DNA of 64,000 nt from Enterococcus pallens ATCC BAA-351 (GTDB lineage: Bacteria > Bacillota > Bacilli > Lactobacillales > Enterococcaceae): contig NZ_ASWD01000002.1 in assembly GCF_000407485.1 (NCBI RefSeq), forward strand, positions 496,001 through 560,000, written 5' to 3'. The translations under genes were made by a program, and so were the position numbers. The notes beneath the pieces were generated by a model. The model was not told where the DNA came from, searched no databases, and was given only the letters and a program-made list of their open reading frames with translations. Below are positions 16,304 through 24,703 of the stretch, piece after piece (the first letter of the stretch is position 1; the number at the start of each line of letters is the position of its first letter).

Positions 16304-16349
16304 AAAAGCAAGCAGCCAGCGAGAAAAATCCCGCGGACTGCTTGCTTTT
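16304..16349. terminator. Terminator between sensor kinase and glf
   Basis: Perfect 12-bp stem, arms at 16304-16315 and 16338-16349, T-rich on the plus strand and also usable from glf on the minus strand. Confidence 0.85.
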
Positions 16350-17449
16350 TATGACTCGCTTGAAGCAAGACTGAGTGCTTCATCAATAACCTGATGCATG
16401 TCAAAATAACGATACATGCCTAAACGCCCTCCAAAAATCACCTGTTCATCCTGATCTGCCAGCTGTTTGTACTGCTGATAGGTTTGCTGATTGTGCTCAT
16501 TGTTGACCGGATAATAGGGTTCGTCGCCTTTTTTCCAGGCTTTCGGATACTCCTTCGTAATAATGGTTCGTTCCTGAGTGCCGAACTCAAAATGCTTATG
16601 CTCGATAATCCGCGTGTAAGGAACCGTTTTATCAATATAATTTACTACGGCATTTCCTTGAAAATTGTCAGTCTCCAGCGTTTCATGTTCAAATGCTAAA
16701 GAACGATACTCCAATTCGCCATAACAATAGTCATAATACTGATCAATCATGCCGGTATAGATGACCTTTTCGTAATTTGCCAGCCATTGCTCTTTCTTCA
16801 CCATAAAATCGGTGTTTAGCTGAAGCTGAATATTGGGATGATCCAGCATTTTTTCAACAATCTGAGTATAGCCGCCGATAGGAATCCCCTGATACAAATC
16901 GTTAAAGTAATTATTGTCGAAGGTTAAGCGCACAGGCAGGCGTCGAATAATAAAGGCCGGCAGCTCTGAACAAGCTTTTCCCCATTGCTTTTCCGTATAC
17001 CCTTTAATCAAGGTTTCGTAAATGTCACGACCAACTAACGAGATGGCTTGTTCTTCCAGATTTTGTGGTTCCTGATTGTGAGAAAGCCGACTTTGCTGTG
17101 CAATTTTTTCTTTTACTTCCTGTGGCGTTTTCAGTCCCCACAAAGCATAAAAGGTATTCATATTAAAAGGAAGATTGTAGAGTTTGCCTTTGCTTAAAGC
17201 AATTGGTGCATTGGTAAATCGGTTAAACTCTGCGTATTGATTAACGAAATCCCAGATTTTTTTATTGGATGTATGGAAGATATGGGCTCCATATTGATGA
17301 ACGTGTATGCCCTCAGTTTCCTTGGTATAAATGTTTCCGGCAATATGTGGACGTTTTTCCAGTACGGTTACTTGGTGACCCTTTGCTGCCATCTGGTTGG
17401 CAAAAACTGCCCCAAACAATCCGCTGCCCACTACTAAATAGCTTGTCAT
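16349..17449 (-). CDS. glf: UDP-galactopyranose mutase
   Basis: 366-residue FAD enzyme that interconverts UDP-galactopyranose and UDP-galactofuranose. It has the N-terminal Rossmann motif VVGSGLFGAVFA, then the glf-specific region with YGAHIFHTSNKKIWDFVN (about 54-71), NLPFNMNTFYALWG (112-125), YTEKQWGK (151-158) and the C-terminal GGRLGMYRYFDMHQ that closes over the substrate. Complete and of normal length. Start ATG 17449 has GGAAAAG upstream. It supplies UDP-Galf for cell-surface glycan. No dedicated galactofuranosyltransferase is adjacent, although the GT2 at 10.1-11.2 kb is a candidate user, which is inference. Confidence 0.96.
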   Translation of the reverse strand: MTSYLVVGSGLFGAVFANQMAAKGHQVTVLEKRPHIAGNIYTKETEGIHVHQYGAHIFHTSNKKIWDFVNQYAEFNRFTNAPIALSKGKLYNLPFNMNTFYALWGLKTPQEVKEKIAQQSRLSHNQEPQNLEEQAISLVGRDIYETLIKGYTEKQWGKACSELPAFIIRRLPVRLTFDNNYFNDLYQGIPIGGYTQIVEKMLDHPNIQLQLNTDFMVKKEQWLANYEKVIYTGMIDQYYDYCYGELEYRSLAFEHETLETDNFQGNAVVNYIDKTVPYTRIIEHKHFEFGTQERTIITKEYPKAWKKGDEPYYPVNNEHNQQTYQQYKQLADQDEQVIFGGRLGMYRYFDMHQVIDEALSLASSES

Positions 17450-17540
17450 CTCTTTTCCTCCCCCAAAGCATAATCAATAAACAACCTATCATAGTTTGAG
17501 GTGATTTTCTATAGTTTTTAGCTAAAGTGCTGATAAATGA

Positions 17541-17568
17541 AAAAGCGACCGAGCACTGTTCAGCCGCT
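17541..17568 (-). terminator. Terminator after the ABC permease gene
   Basis: Arms 17544-17552 and 17560-17568 pair over 9 bp with G-U pairs, followed on the minus strand by a T run (complement of 17539-17544). Confidence 0.75.
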
Positions 17569-17579
17569 TCTTTCCCTAA

Positions 17580-18326
17580 CTATTCGTGTTCGAAGCCATT
17601 TTTGCGGTAATTAACAACAAATAGCAAGGAAATAACCGCCAGCTCGCCCACTAGAACCAGCCAGCTTTGAAGGCTCAAGCCTTGTCGACTGCCCTCAGCA
17701 AAGGCCGAAACTAGATTGCCGACGATCCCGGTGTACAAGAAGTTGCTAACCTTTTGAAAACTGCCAGCGATATTGCCAAGCACTGGAACCAGCATTAAAA
17801 CTAGAACAAAAATGGTACAAATATTGCTGGATGACATTTGATTCTTAGCAAACAAGCCAATCAGCATTCCTAAGACACAACTGGTTAAGCCAGCGATAGC
17901 TGTAACTAGTACATACAAAACTAAATTGACCTCACCTAAGTTGATGCCGCTAAGAACCAGTACCAGCAGATTAATTAGAAAAGAAACCACAAAGGAAGGA
18001 ATGACCGAGCTAATAAAGTATTCCGTTCCGTTAACCGAAGAAGTCATCAAGGTTCTCAGCGTATTCTTTTCTTTGTCCTTTGCCAGCATAGTAGCTGGCA
18101 TCATCATGGATACACTGGTTAAGTTCATTAATAGACCCAGATTCAGCACCAGCGCCACCATCATCGGCGGCATCGCTTTGCCATCTAGCAGATTTTGATA
18201 CACAAAGCGCATCAAAAGGGTTAACAATGGAACCATGCTGCCAGTAATCAGGAAGGTCTTGTTGCGGAACAGCTCTTTGAATTTGAAGCGGGTTAATACG
18301 TGAATTTTTTTGAATGAAAGTCCCAT
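17580..18326 (-). CDS. ABC-2 type transporter permease
   Basis: 248-residue membrane protein with six hydrophobic segments and the ABC-2 (NatB-like) pattern. A long soluble loop after the first helix contains KDKEKNTLRTLMTS, which is the coupling region of this family. Its start overlaps the last base of the ATPase gene upstream, so the two are one transporter. It probably exports a peptide, lipid or drug; the substrate is unknown. The transporter follows a LytTR two-component pair in the same orientation. Confidence 0.88.
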   Translation of the reverse strand: MGLSFKKIHVLTRFKFKELFRNKTFLITGSMVPLLTLLMRFVYQNLLDGKAMPPMMVALVLNLGLLMNLTSVSMMMPATMLAKDKEKNTLRTLMTSSVNGTEYFISSVIPSFVVSFLINLLVLVLSGINLGEVNLVLYVLVTAIAGLTSCVLGMLIGLFAKNQMSSSNICTIFVLVLMLVPVLGNIAGSFQKVSNFLYTGIVGNLVSAFAEGSRQGLSLQSWLVLVGELAVISLLFVVNYRKNGFEHE

Positions 18327-19177
18327 TAGCTTAGCTCCCTTCCAGTGACCGTTAAAAAGACATTTTCCAAGGTTGGTTCACAGGAATGGATCGATTCGAT
18401 CACATCATTGGTGATCCATTCAGACAGCTTTTTCGTATTTTCAGCGGTGTGTGCCAAGGTAACTTCTTCTTTTGTATTCAGCAAAATCCGGTACTGTTTC
18501 TCCGAATTGTAGCGTAGACAAATTTCCTGCGGTGAACCGAATTCGACAATCTTGCCATCATTTAACAAAGCAACATGATCGCATAACCTAGTGGCTTCCT
18601 CCATGTTATGGGTTGTCAAGAAAATCCCCATGCCATCTGCCCGCAGCTCCAGCAGTAAGCGGTGAATTTCCAATGCCGTTGTTGGGTCCAGACCTGAAGT
18701 CGGCTCATCTAAGAACAATACCTTGGGCTGATGCAAAACGGCCCGTGCCAAAATTAGTCGCTGGCTTTGACCTTTAGACAATTTACCAGCCGGCTGTTTT
18801 TTCTGTTCAGTTAAGCCCACCCTTTTTAGTAAATAATCTACTCGTTTTTTGGGTACATTTAGTAATTGAGCAAACAGCAACAGGTTTTCGTACACAGTGA
18901 ATTCCTCATAAATTCCACTGGCATCGGTAACAATTCCAATCTTTTCATAAATCTGTTCGTTCAGCTTCCGGGTGTCACTGCCTAAAATAGTGGCTTCACC
19001 TGAGCTTTGAATCATTTGACCAGTCACGATCTTAATTGTCGTGGTCTTCCCAGCACCCGATGGCCCTAAAAAGCCCAGAATTTCCCCAGCAGAGAGGGTC
19101 ATGTTGATGTCTCTTAAGGCTTGTTTATTAGAAAAAGCTTTTGAAATATGCTTTAATCTCAGTAATTCTTCTTTCAC
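18326..19177 (-). CDS. ABC transporter ATP-binding protein
   Basis: 283-residue ATPase with Walker A GPSGAGKTTT, Q-loop, signature LSKGQSQRL, Walker B VLFLDEPTSGLD and switch HN. A C-terminal extension ends TLENVFLTVTGRELS, as in NatA/CcmA-type exporters. I set the start at GTG 19177: an AGGAGGTGG Shine-Dalgarno lies just upstream, while the earlier in-frame ATG at 19219 is upstream of that Shine-Dalgarno and would add 14 residues not typical of the family. Partner of the permease that follows. Confidence 0.9.
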   Translation of the reverse strand: MKEELLRLKHISKAFSNKQALRDINMTLSAGEILGFLGPSGAGKTTTIKIVTGQMIQSSGEATILGSDTRKLNEQIYEKIGIVTDASGIYEEFTVYENLLLFAQLLNVPKKRVDYLLKRVGLTEQKKQPAGKLSKGQSQRLILARAVLHQPKVLFLDEPTSGLDPTTALEIHRLLLELRADGMGIFLTTHNMEEATRLCDHVALLNDGKIVEFGSPQEICLRYNSEKQYRILLNTKEEVTLAHTAENTKKLSEWITNDVIESIHSCEPTLENVFLTVTGRELS

Positions 19178-19246
19178 TATTTCGCCACCTCCATTAGTTA
19201 TTATCTTAACTATAAGCATTCAGAGTTAAAAAAGGGGTCTGCGTCC

Positions 19247-19288
19247 AAAAAAGACAGAAAACTGTCCTTTTTGGCAGTTTTCTGTCTT
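19247..19288 (-). terminator. Terminator between the sensor kinase and ABC genes
   Basis: Perfect 14-bp stem, arms 19251-19264 and 19275-19288, then six T on the minus strand. It overlaps the sensor kinase stop codon, so the ABC genes may need their own promoter or read-through. Confidence 0.88.
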
Positions 19289-20600
19289 AGGTTAGTTTGA
19301 AGGTCAGCATTTGAACAAATTCTTGCTTCTCTACCCGTGTTTCTAGCCAAACATCTGGATATTGACGGGTAATTTCCTTTAAATTGGTTAAGCCTAGACC
19401 ACGACTTTCCCCCTTGGTAGAATAACCAGCTGTCCAAATCCGCTGCAGGTCAACCGTTTGACTTGTTGGATTCTTGACGATAAAGGTCAGCTTACCTTGC
19501 TCCTTCAGCAGGACAATCGTGACCTCCGGCTTCTTTTCCCGGGCAGCAGCTTCAATGGCGTTGTCCATTAGAATGCCCCCACATCTTAACAGGTCAGAGA
19601 TCTCCATCGGAATTTTGTTGATTGGCTCCAGCACTTCAATCATCAGCTGAACTTGCATTTTCTCTGCTTGCATGATCTTAGCCATAATCAACGTTTTCAG
19701 CTCAATTACTTCAATGTTCGCCAGCTGATTCAGCTGCTGCATATCCAAGCGAATTTCTTTGTCCATCTGCAGCATTTTTGTGCTGATGAATTCCTGAGCA
19801 GCTTTGATATCCCCTGATTCCACCTGCGCATACAGGCCGGTAGCAACATTTTTATAATCATGATGAATCTTCCGCAAATCCATTTGAATACTTTCCAACC
19901 GTTGTAAATAGGCTTGCTGCTGTAATATCAAGGCTTCTGATTCCTTTAGCTGTCGTTCCCGCAAGTATTCCCGCAGTAAAAAAATATAGATTGCGATTAC
20001 CATGCCGTAGCTTAGAATGTACAGCGCAGTCACCAGTAACGAAAAATCATTCAGGAAAAAGGTCGCTTTAACCAGTTCGATGGTAACATTTAAGGCGCTG
20101 ATAATTAAAGCAATCATCAAAGCAAGTCTAGGATACTCTATGATCCGCCGTAGGACAAAAAAGACGCGAGTTTTGGTCAGGAGTCGATATATTAATAGAA
20201 TTAAACCAAAAACAATCGTTGTTCCCAGTATATTCATCACGCCATAGTTAATGTCAGGAGCCGCTGCCAAGATGATACTCTGATAAAGACTGTTGAAGAC
20301 GACTGTCACCAACGTTATAAATATGGCTAAAAAGAAGATCATTCGCCAGTCCACCACTTTGAAAATGTAGTGATGCAGGAATAAAGAGAGCACCGTTGTG
20401 ATACCGGCCTGAACTAAAATGTAAACACCTAATGGCAAATCAGCCAGCAGATAGGTCAATTCCGCAAAAAAGACCGACATAGCTAAATACAATAGCCACG
20501 TATACGAGCTTTTTCGTTTCTCTTTGAAAACTAGATACACAAGCAAATATTCTAGGATAAAGGTAGTCATAAATACATACGTTAAAACACCCATAGTCAT
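19287..20600 (-). CDS. GHKL sensor histidine kinase
   Basis: 437-residue sensor of the AgrC/ComD type. About six membrane segments lie in residues 5-210, then a dimerisation helix with KIHHDYKN (H247 in the acceptor position). The GHKL ATPase has N box CGGILMDNAIEAA near 345 and G box SRGLGLTNLKEI near 400. It is 11 bp downstream of its response regulator. No strong Shine-Dalgarno is seen near ATG 20600, suggesting translational coupling. The ABC exporter beyond the terminator is a likely target, by analogy with LytTR systems that control linked transporters. Confidence 0.9.
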   Translation of the reverse strand: MTMGVLTYVFMTTFILEYLLVYLVFKEKRKSSYTWLLYLAMSVFFAELTYLLADLPLGVYILVQAGITTVLSLFLHHYIFKVVDWRMIFFLAIFITLVTVVFNSLYQSIILAAAPDINYGVMNILGTTIVFGLILLIYRLLTKTRVFFVLRRIIEYPRLALMIALIISALNVTIELVKATFFLNDFSLLVTALYILSYGMVIAIYIFLLREYLRERQLKESEALILQQQAYLQRLESIQMDLRKIHHDYKNVATGLYAQVESGDIKAAQEFISTKMLQMDKEIRLDMQQLNQLANIEVIELKTLIMAKIMQAEKMQVQLMIEVLEPINKIPMEISDLLRCGGILMDNAIEAAAREKKPEVTIVLLKEQGKLTFIVKNPTSQTVDLQRIWTAGYSTKGESRGLGLTNLKEITRQYPDVWLETRVEKQEFVQMLTFKLT

Positions 20601-20611
20601 TAAATAGTCGA

Positions 20612-21358
20612 TTAGTCCGTCCTCCCTTCGAAATAACTTCGCAACAGCTTTTTACCCGCTCGTGACATTAAACAAACCGAACCATTTTCCATAATTACCG
20701 TATTGTCTGAATAATTGACCTGCTGAATTTTACTTTTTTGCACTAGATAGGAGCGGTGAATCTTCAAAAAATTCTCTGATAGCTGCTGCTCAATCTTCTT
20801 CAATTCCCCTCGAAATTCCAATAAACGGCTTTCCGTGTGGATTACGACCCGGTGTGCCCCGACGGTTTCGAAAAATAAAATACTTTCCAATGGTATTTGA
20901 TAACTAGTATCGGCGACCTTTACTGTATAATAGCTTTGCGGATCGCCTAATTCCTGAGTCAGCAAATGCTGAATATCCTGTAGACAAGCCATTAATTGGC
21001 TGTTCAGCTTCTCAGGAGTATCCTTATATAAATAGCTCATTGCCTCCAGCCGATATTTGAATGTTTCAAAAATCATTTCCTCATGGGTCGTAATAAAAAT
21101 CAAAAATCCTCGTGTATCCAGCTCTCGTATTTCTTTGGCTAAAGAAAAACCGTTGTACGTTTCATGCTTTAAATCCACATCAAAAAAGTAAATCGAGCGC
21201 ATACTATGAGAACGGCGATGGGCCAATACTGCTTCAGGATCACCGGTTACCAAAACGATTTCCATATCGTAGGCATGAATCATAATTAGATTAGAAATAA
21301 GTTTATTTATATATTCCCGCGTTTCTTTGACATCATCACAAATATAAATAGGTACCAT
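20612..21358 (-). CDS. LytTR-family response regulator
   Basis: 248-residue regulator. The receiver domain has CDD at 7-9 and phospho-acceptor D60 in YFFDVDL. The LytTR domain spans about 140-244 with SILFFETVGAHRVVIHT and KIHRSYLVQKSKIQQV. First gene of an operon with the sensor kinase. It is a distant homologue of the regulator at 14.3 kb, so the window holds two separate LytTR systems. Confidence 0.92.
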   Translation of the reverse strand: MVPIYICDDVKETREYINKLISNLIMIHAYDMEIVLVTGDPEAVLAHRRSHSMRSIYFFDVDLKHETYNGFSLAKEIRELDTRGFLIFITTHEEMIFETFKYRLEAMSYLYKDTPEKLNSQLMACLQDIQHLLTQELGDPQSYYTVKVADTSYQIPLESILFFETVGAHRVVIHTESRLLEFRGELKKIEQQLSENFLKIHRSYLVQKSKIQQVNYSDNTVIMENGSVCLMSRAGKKLLRSYFEGRTD

Positions 21359-21676
21359 GCTTCATCCACTTCCACTAAAGGTATATCTCAGTTTAGCATT
21401 ACTTCCTAAGCGTTTCCACATCATCTTTTAAATCCCTTCTAAATATAAAAAGGTCAACAACTGTGAAAAATGAAGCAGATCGAACGGTAGCTACTCCTGT
21501 AACTCAGAAAGCCCAAGTGTTTATGCTCTGATAGAGTTAATTATTGGACGCTACTTTCAAATCTTTAACAGATAAGACAATTAATGATAATTCTGGCAAG
21601 TATATCCTATAAACTTACTAAGGGCGAAATACCTATTAGGTGTTAGGTTCGCAATTTCTCTATCCTCGCAAAAAAA
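21359..21676. other. Intergenic stretch, no gene seen
   Basis: About 320 bp upstream of the LytTR response regulator gene. It must contain that gene's promoter. It holds the 11-bp palindrome ACCTATTAGGT at 21631-21641. No convincing open frame or structured RNA was recognised. Confidence 0.4.
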
Positions 21677-21702
21677 TCACGAACCAGCAAGCCAGTTCGT
21701 GA
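21671..21702 (-). terminator. Terminator of the flavodoxin-cupin cluster
   Basis: 8-bp perfect stem, arms 21677-21684 and 21695-21702, followed by seven T on the minus strand. Confidence 0.8.
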
Positions 21703-21716
21703 AGTGTATGTTTGTT

Positions 21717-22031
21717 TTATTCACCAAAAATTTCTTTGGCCAGTGCAAAGGCTGACCATGCTTTAGGCCACCCTGCATAAAAGGCCAAGTGGGTAATTAG
21801 TTCTACAATCTCGTCTTCGGTTACACCGTTTTGTTTGGCAATGTTTAGATGGGCTTCTAATTGAGGGGCTCCCATTGCTAATAGAGCGGAGCAGGTAATT
21901 AAGCTGCGATCATGCGCCGAGAGCTGTTCTTCCCGCTCCCATACTTCACCAAATAGAACATCATCGTTTAATGCTGCAAATTGTGGGGCAAATTCACCTA
22001 ACTGATCTCTGCCTGCTGTTTGTTTTGCCAT
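21717..22031 (-). CDS. Carboxymuconolactone decarboxylase/AhpD-like protein
   Basis: 104-residue all-helical protein of the CMD family. It has the DRSLITCSALLAMGAPQLEAHLN core and EIVELITHLAFYAGWPKAWSA, but no CxxC redox motif as in AhpD. Enzymatic role uncertain. Such proteins are commonly encoded with cupin and flavodoxin genes under LysR control, as here, and are thought to act on small aromatic or quinone-like compounds. Last gene of the three-gene cluster; 16 bp from the cupin gene. Confidence 0.85.
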   Translation of the reverse strand: MAKQTAGRDQLGEFAPQFAALNDDVLFGEVWEREEQLSAHDRSLITCSALLAMGAPQLEAHLNIAKQNGVTEDEIVELITHLAFYAGWPKAWSAFALAKEIFGE

Positions 22032-22047
22032 TTGTATTCGCTCCTTT

Positions 22048-22461
22048 TTATTTTGCTAATTGATCGTACAGCTCATCACTAACCGGCTCCAACCATTCTG
22101 GTGTGCCAGCAGTAATTGCGATATGTTCAAACCAACTATCTTTCGCTGCACCATGCCAGTGCTTTACGCCGTCGTGGGTAATAATTACATCTCCCGCCTT
22201 TAGCGCTTGGGCTGCTTTGCCTTCTTCTTGATACCAGCCTTCACCACCAGTTACCAGCAGCAGCTGGAAGCCGTCATGATGAATGTGCCAATTGTTGCGG
22301 CAGCCTGGCTCAAAGGTTACATTGCCTACACCTACATTTATCTCTGGATCAGCTACCAGTGAGTGCAAATAGCTTTGACCAATAAAATATTGAGCATAGG
22401 CATCATTTTTTTCACCGCTTGGAAAGATGATGCCATTTTTTACTTCTTCATGCTTTGTCAT
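22048..22461 (-). CDS. Cupin-domain protein
   Basis: 137-residue single-domain cupin. The metal ligands are visible in WHIHHDGFQLLLVTGGEGW (motif 1) and GDVIITHDGVKHWHGA (motif 2). I choose ATG 22461 because GGAGG lies eight bases upstream; the in-frame ATG at 22476 precedes that Shine-Dalgarno. Its gene directly follows the flavodoxin gene. Similar proteins occur beside carboxymuconolactone-decarboxylase-like genes; the substrate is unknown. Confidence 0.88.
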   Translation of the reverse strand: MTKHEEVKNGIIFPSGEKNDAYAQYFIGQSYLHSLVADPEINVGVGNVTFEPGCRNNWHIHHDGFQLLLVTGGEGWYQEEGKAAQALKAGDVIITHDGVKHWHGAAKDSWFEHIAITAGTPEWLEPVSDELYDQLAK

Positions 22462-22475
22462 AATGCATTCCTCCA

Positions 22476-22988
22476 TTACTCTTCAATAGTTGTCAGCCAA
22501 TTTTTAATGGCTGTATCGGAACGTGCCACTTGGGAACCGCGGATTGGCAAGCCATTCTTTACTGTGGCGGTGGGGCAAAGCTGCTTCAGCTCCTCGATGC
22601 TGCTGCCCATCCCGCTGCCTTCATGAGTACAAAATGGATAAATTGTTTTGTTTTGCCAATCATTCTCTTGTAAAAAGGAGACCACCAGCTGCGGCAATCC
22701 ACCCCACCAGTTGGGATAGCCTAAAAAAATCGTTTCATAATCTGTCAAAGCTATCTTGTCTGCTGTATAAGCGACGTATGCACGCTGCTGTCTTTCAAGC
22801 TCTGCCTGTTTGGTGGCTTCCTGATAGCTGTTGGGATAAGGTACTACTGGTTCTAGCTTAATCAAATCGGCTCCTAACGCTGCGGCAAGTTTCATGGCCG
22901 CCACTTCCGTATTTCCAACGGCTAATTCTTCCATTTTTCCATTAACAAAGTTTTCTCCTCGCCGAGAAAAGTAGATCACTGCTTTCAT
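22476..22988 (-). CDS. Flavodoxin-family protein
   Basis: 170-residue flavodoxin-like protein. The FMN phosphate loop region is at the start (AVIYFSRRGENFVNG), with TIFLGYPNWWGGLPQLVVSFL for the second FMN loop and PFCTHEGSGMGSS near 122-134. Start at ATG 22988, which follows GGGAGG; an upstream in-frame ATG at 23039 would add 17 residues and lies within the terminator hairpin region. Probably a small NAD(P)H:quinone- or flavin-linked electron carrier. First gene of the cluster. Confidence 0.88.
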   Translation of the reverse strand: MKAVIYFSRRGENFVNGKMEELAVGNTEVAAMKLAAALGADLIKLEPVVPYPNSYQEATKQAELERQQRAYVAYTADKIALTDYETIFLGYPNWWGGLPQLVVSFLQENDWQNKTIYPFCTHEGSGMGSSIEELKQLCPTATVKNGLPIRGSQVARSDTAIKNWLTTIEE

Positions 22989-23011
22989 ATGGAACCTCCC
23001 TCTATCTAAAA

Positions 23012-23048
23012 GAAAAACGCTGTAAGATGATACCTTCATCCTACAGCG
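23012..23048 (-). terminator. Terminator after the LysR gene
   Basis: Stem with arms 23018-23030 and 23036-23048 (one mismatch), followed by T-rich sequence on the minus strand. The flavodoxin cluster therefore needs its own promoter, which must overlap this region. Confidence 0.7.
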
Positions 23049-23086
23049 CGTTTGTCTATTCGTCTAATACTTCTTGAATCATAGTC

Positions 23087-23968
23087 CTATGCTTGAAAAG
23101 CATGGGTAAAGCGGTGAACCAGCTCTTCGACTACTGGTGTATGAATCCGTCGCTTCCAAACCAACACGCCATGAGTCTTCAGTTCCGGCTCCAAGGGCAC
23201 AAAGCGAAACTGCTGAATATCCCGGTGAGCCGTTGCCCCTTCGATTGCTAAAGCAGAACCCACCCGATTTTCTACTAAAGAAAAAATATTAAAAATTAAA
23301 TTGTAGGTGCCTACCACATTCAGTTCTTCAAAGGGTGCGCCTAACCATTGAGCAATCAAATCCTGAACCTCTTTACGAGAAGAAGTTAAAAGTGGAATTC
23401 CTTTTAAATCCACCGGGGTAATCGTCTCCTTTTGAGCCAAAAAGGTTTCCTTCGAGACTAGAAGTCCCCATTTTTCTTCTCGCGGAAGAATGAGCGATTC
23501 ATAATTGTTCATATCAATTGGTTCTAACAGCAGGGCCAAGTCTAAAAGACCTTTATCCAACCGATCAGAAATATCTTCACTGGTACCAGTTACCAAATTG
23601 AAGCGAACCTGAGGATAATCGTTAATGAATTCTTCAAGCATCATGGACAAGGTATCAGAATTATCTGCTTCAACACAGCCGATTGAAAAGCTTCCGCTTA
23701 GCTGTTTGTTCTTTTGATCGAGAAAGGCCTGATCCAGCTTGTCATTCAACAGCAGGATTTCCTCCGCTCGTTCCTTTAAAAAAATCCCCTCTTCAGTTAA
23801 GGAGAGTTGGTTGTTCGTTCGGTGGAGCAAAGCCACACCAAGTGATTCCTCCAGCTCTTTTATCTGACGACTCAAGGTAGGCTGAGTAATATTCAACAAC
23901 TTAGCCGCCTTTGAAATGTTTTTTTCCTCGGCGACGGTCCAAAAATAGCGCAACAAACGGATTTCCAT
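23087..23968 (-). CDS. LysR-family transcriptional regulator
   Basis: 293-residue LysR protein. The winged helix is at 1-60 (MEIRLLRYFWTVAEEKNISK, LNITQPTLSRQIKELEE) and the effector domain at about 90-290. It lies directly upstream of the flavodoxin, cupin and CMD genes on the same strand, which makes that cluster its likely target. The effector is unknown. Start ATG 23968 is preceded by GGAGG. Confidence 0.92.
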   Translation of the reverse strand: MEIRLLRYFWTVAEEKNISKAAKLLNITQPTLSRQIKELEESLGVALLHRTNNQLSLTEEGIFLKERAEEILLLNDKLDQAFLDQKNKQLSGSFSIGCVEADNSDTLSMMLEEFINDYPQVRFNLVTGTSEDISDRLDKGLLDLALLLEPIDMNNYESLILPREEKWGLLVSKETFLAQKETITPVDLKGIPLLTSSRKEVQDLIAQWLGAPFEELNVVGTYNLIFNIFSLVENRVGSALAIEGATAHRDIQQFRFVPLEPELKTHGVLVWKRRIHTPVVEELVHRFTHAFQA

Positions 23969-24150
23969 CCTCAGCCTCCTTCCATTTTCTTCTATTATAA
24001 CAGTCTTTTACAGTGAACCAAATTGCGGCAGCTGCCATAGGGGAATGGACTCTTTCTAAATCTGTTCCTGCGCTGCGATTTGGGAATAACTGAAAATATG
24101 CCGCTGCTTCACTCGCATATGCTCTGTAGTTGGTACCTACTAAGAGAATA

Positions 24151-24178
24151 GAAAAAGCAGCGAAATTTCCGCTGCTTT
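24151..24178 (-). terminator. Terminator after the orphan winged-helix gene
   Basis: 9-bp stem, arms 24154-24162 and 24170-24178, then T run on the minus strand. Confidence 0.75.
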
Positions 24179-24198
24179 CATCTTAATTATTCTTATTG

Positions 24199-24540
24199 CT
24201 ACTCTTTGACAATTTGAATCTTCAAATCAATGGAATCGTTCATTTTGTAGCCTTTCCCATGAACACTATAAAAGAAATCCTTGATCTTCAAGCTCTCTTC
24301 AATCTTCTTTCTCATGCGAAATAGATAATATCGAATTTTTTGAGAATCGCGTTTCCCACGAAACTGATCTTCTTTCCAGATCTCTTCATTTAACGTAACA
24401 GGTGATACAAAAGCCTTCGTGTCCTTAGTAGTGAACAGCTTAATTAAGATCATTAATTCCTTGGCACACAACTCAACAGAATACTGATCGGCAGCCAAGG
24501 TACAGTCTTCAATAGTCAACAGCAGCTTCTCTTGTTCCAT
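24199..24540 (-). CDS. Orphan OmpR/PhoB-type winged-helix DNA-binding protein
   Basis: 113-residue protein that is only a Trans_Reg_C winged helix: LLLTIEDCTLAADQYSVELC, KELMILIKLF, then the recognition region RDSQKIRYYLFRMRKKIEES and the wing FFYSVHGKGYKMN. There is no receiver domain. Start at ATG 24540 with GGGAGAG upstream; the frame stays open to 24669, but that extension has no Shine-Dalgarno and is unlike the family. It lies 163 bp downstream of the XRE regulator on the same strand. Control of DNA binding must come from elsewhere, possibly protein contact. Target unknown. Confidence 0.8.
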   Translation of the reverse strand: MEQEKLLLTIEDCTLAADQYSVELCAKELMILIKLFTTKDTKAFVSPVTLNEEIWKEDQFRGKRDSQKIRYYLFRMRKKIEESLKIKDFFYSVHGKGYKMNDSIDLKIQIVKE

Positions 24541-24703
24541 TCTCTTCTCTCCCTTTAAAATAACTCTTGTTATATAATAATTATATTCAATAGAAAGAAA
24601 GGAACTGTATATTGAAAAGTACTGTAAAAAAAAAGCTGTATTTTTAGTTTTTTGCCCATTCGTTTTCAAGTGTTAGAAAATTCAAAAATATTTGTTGCGT
24701 ATA

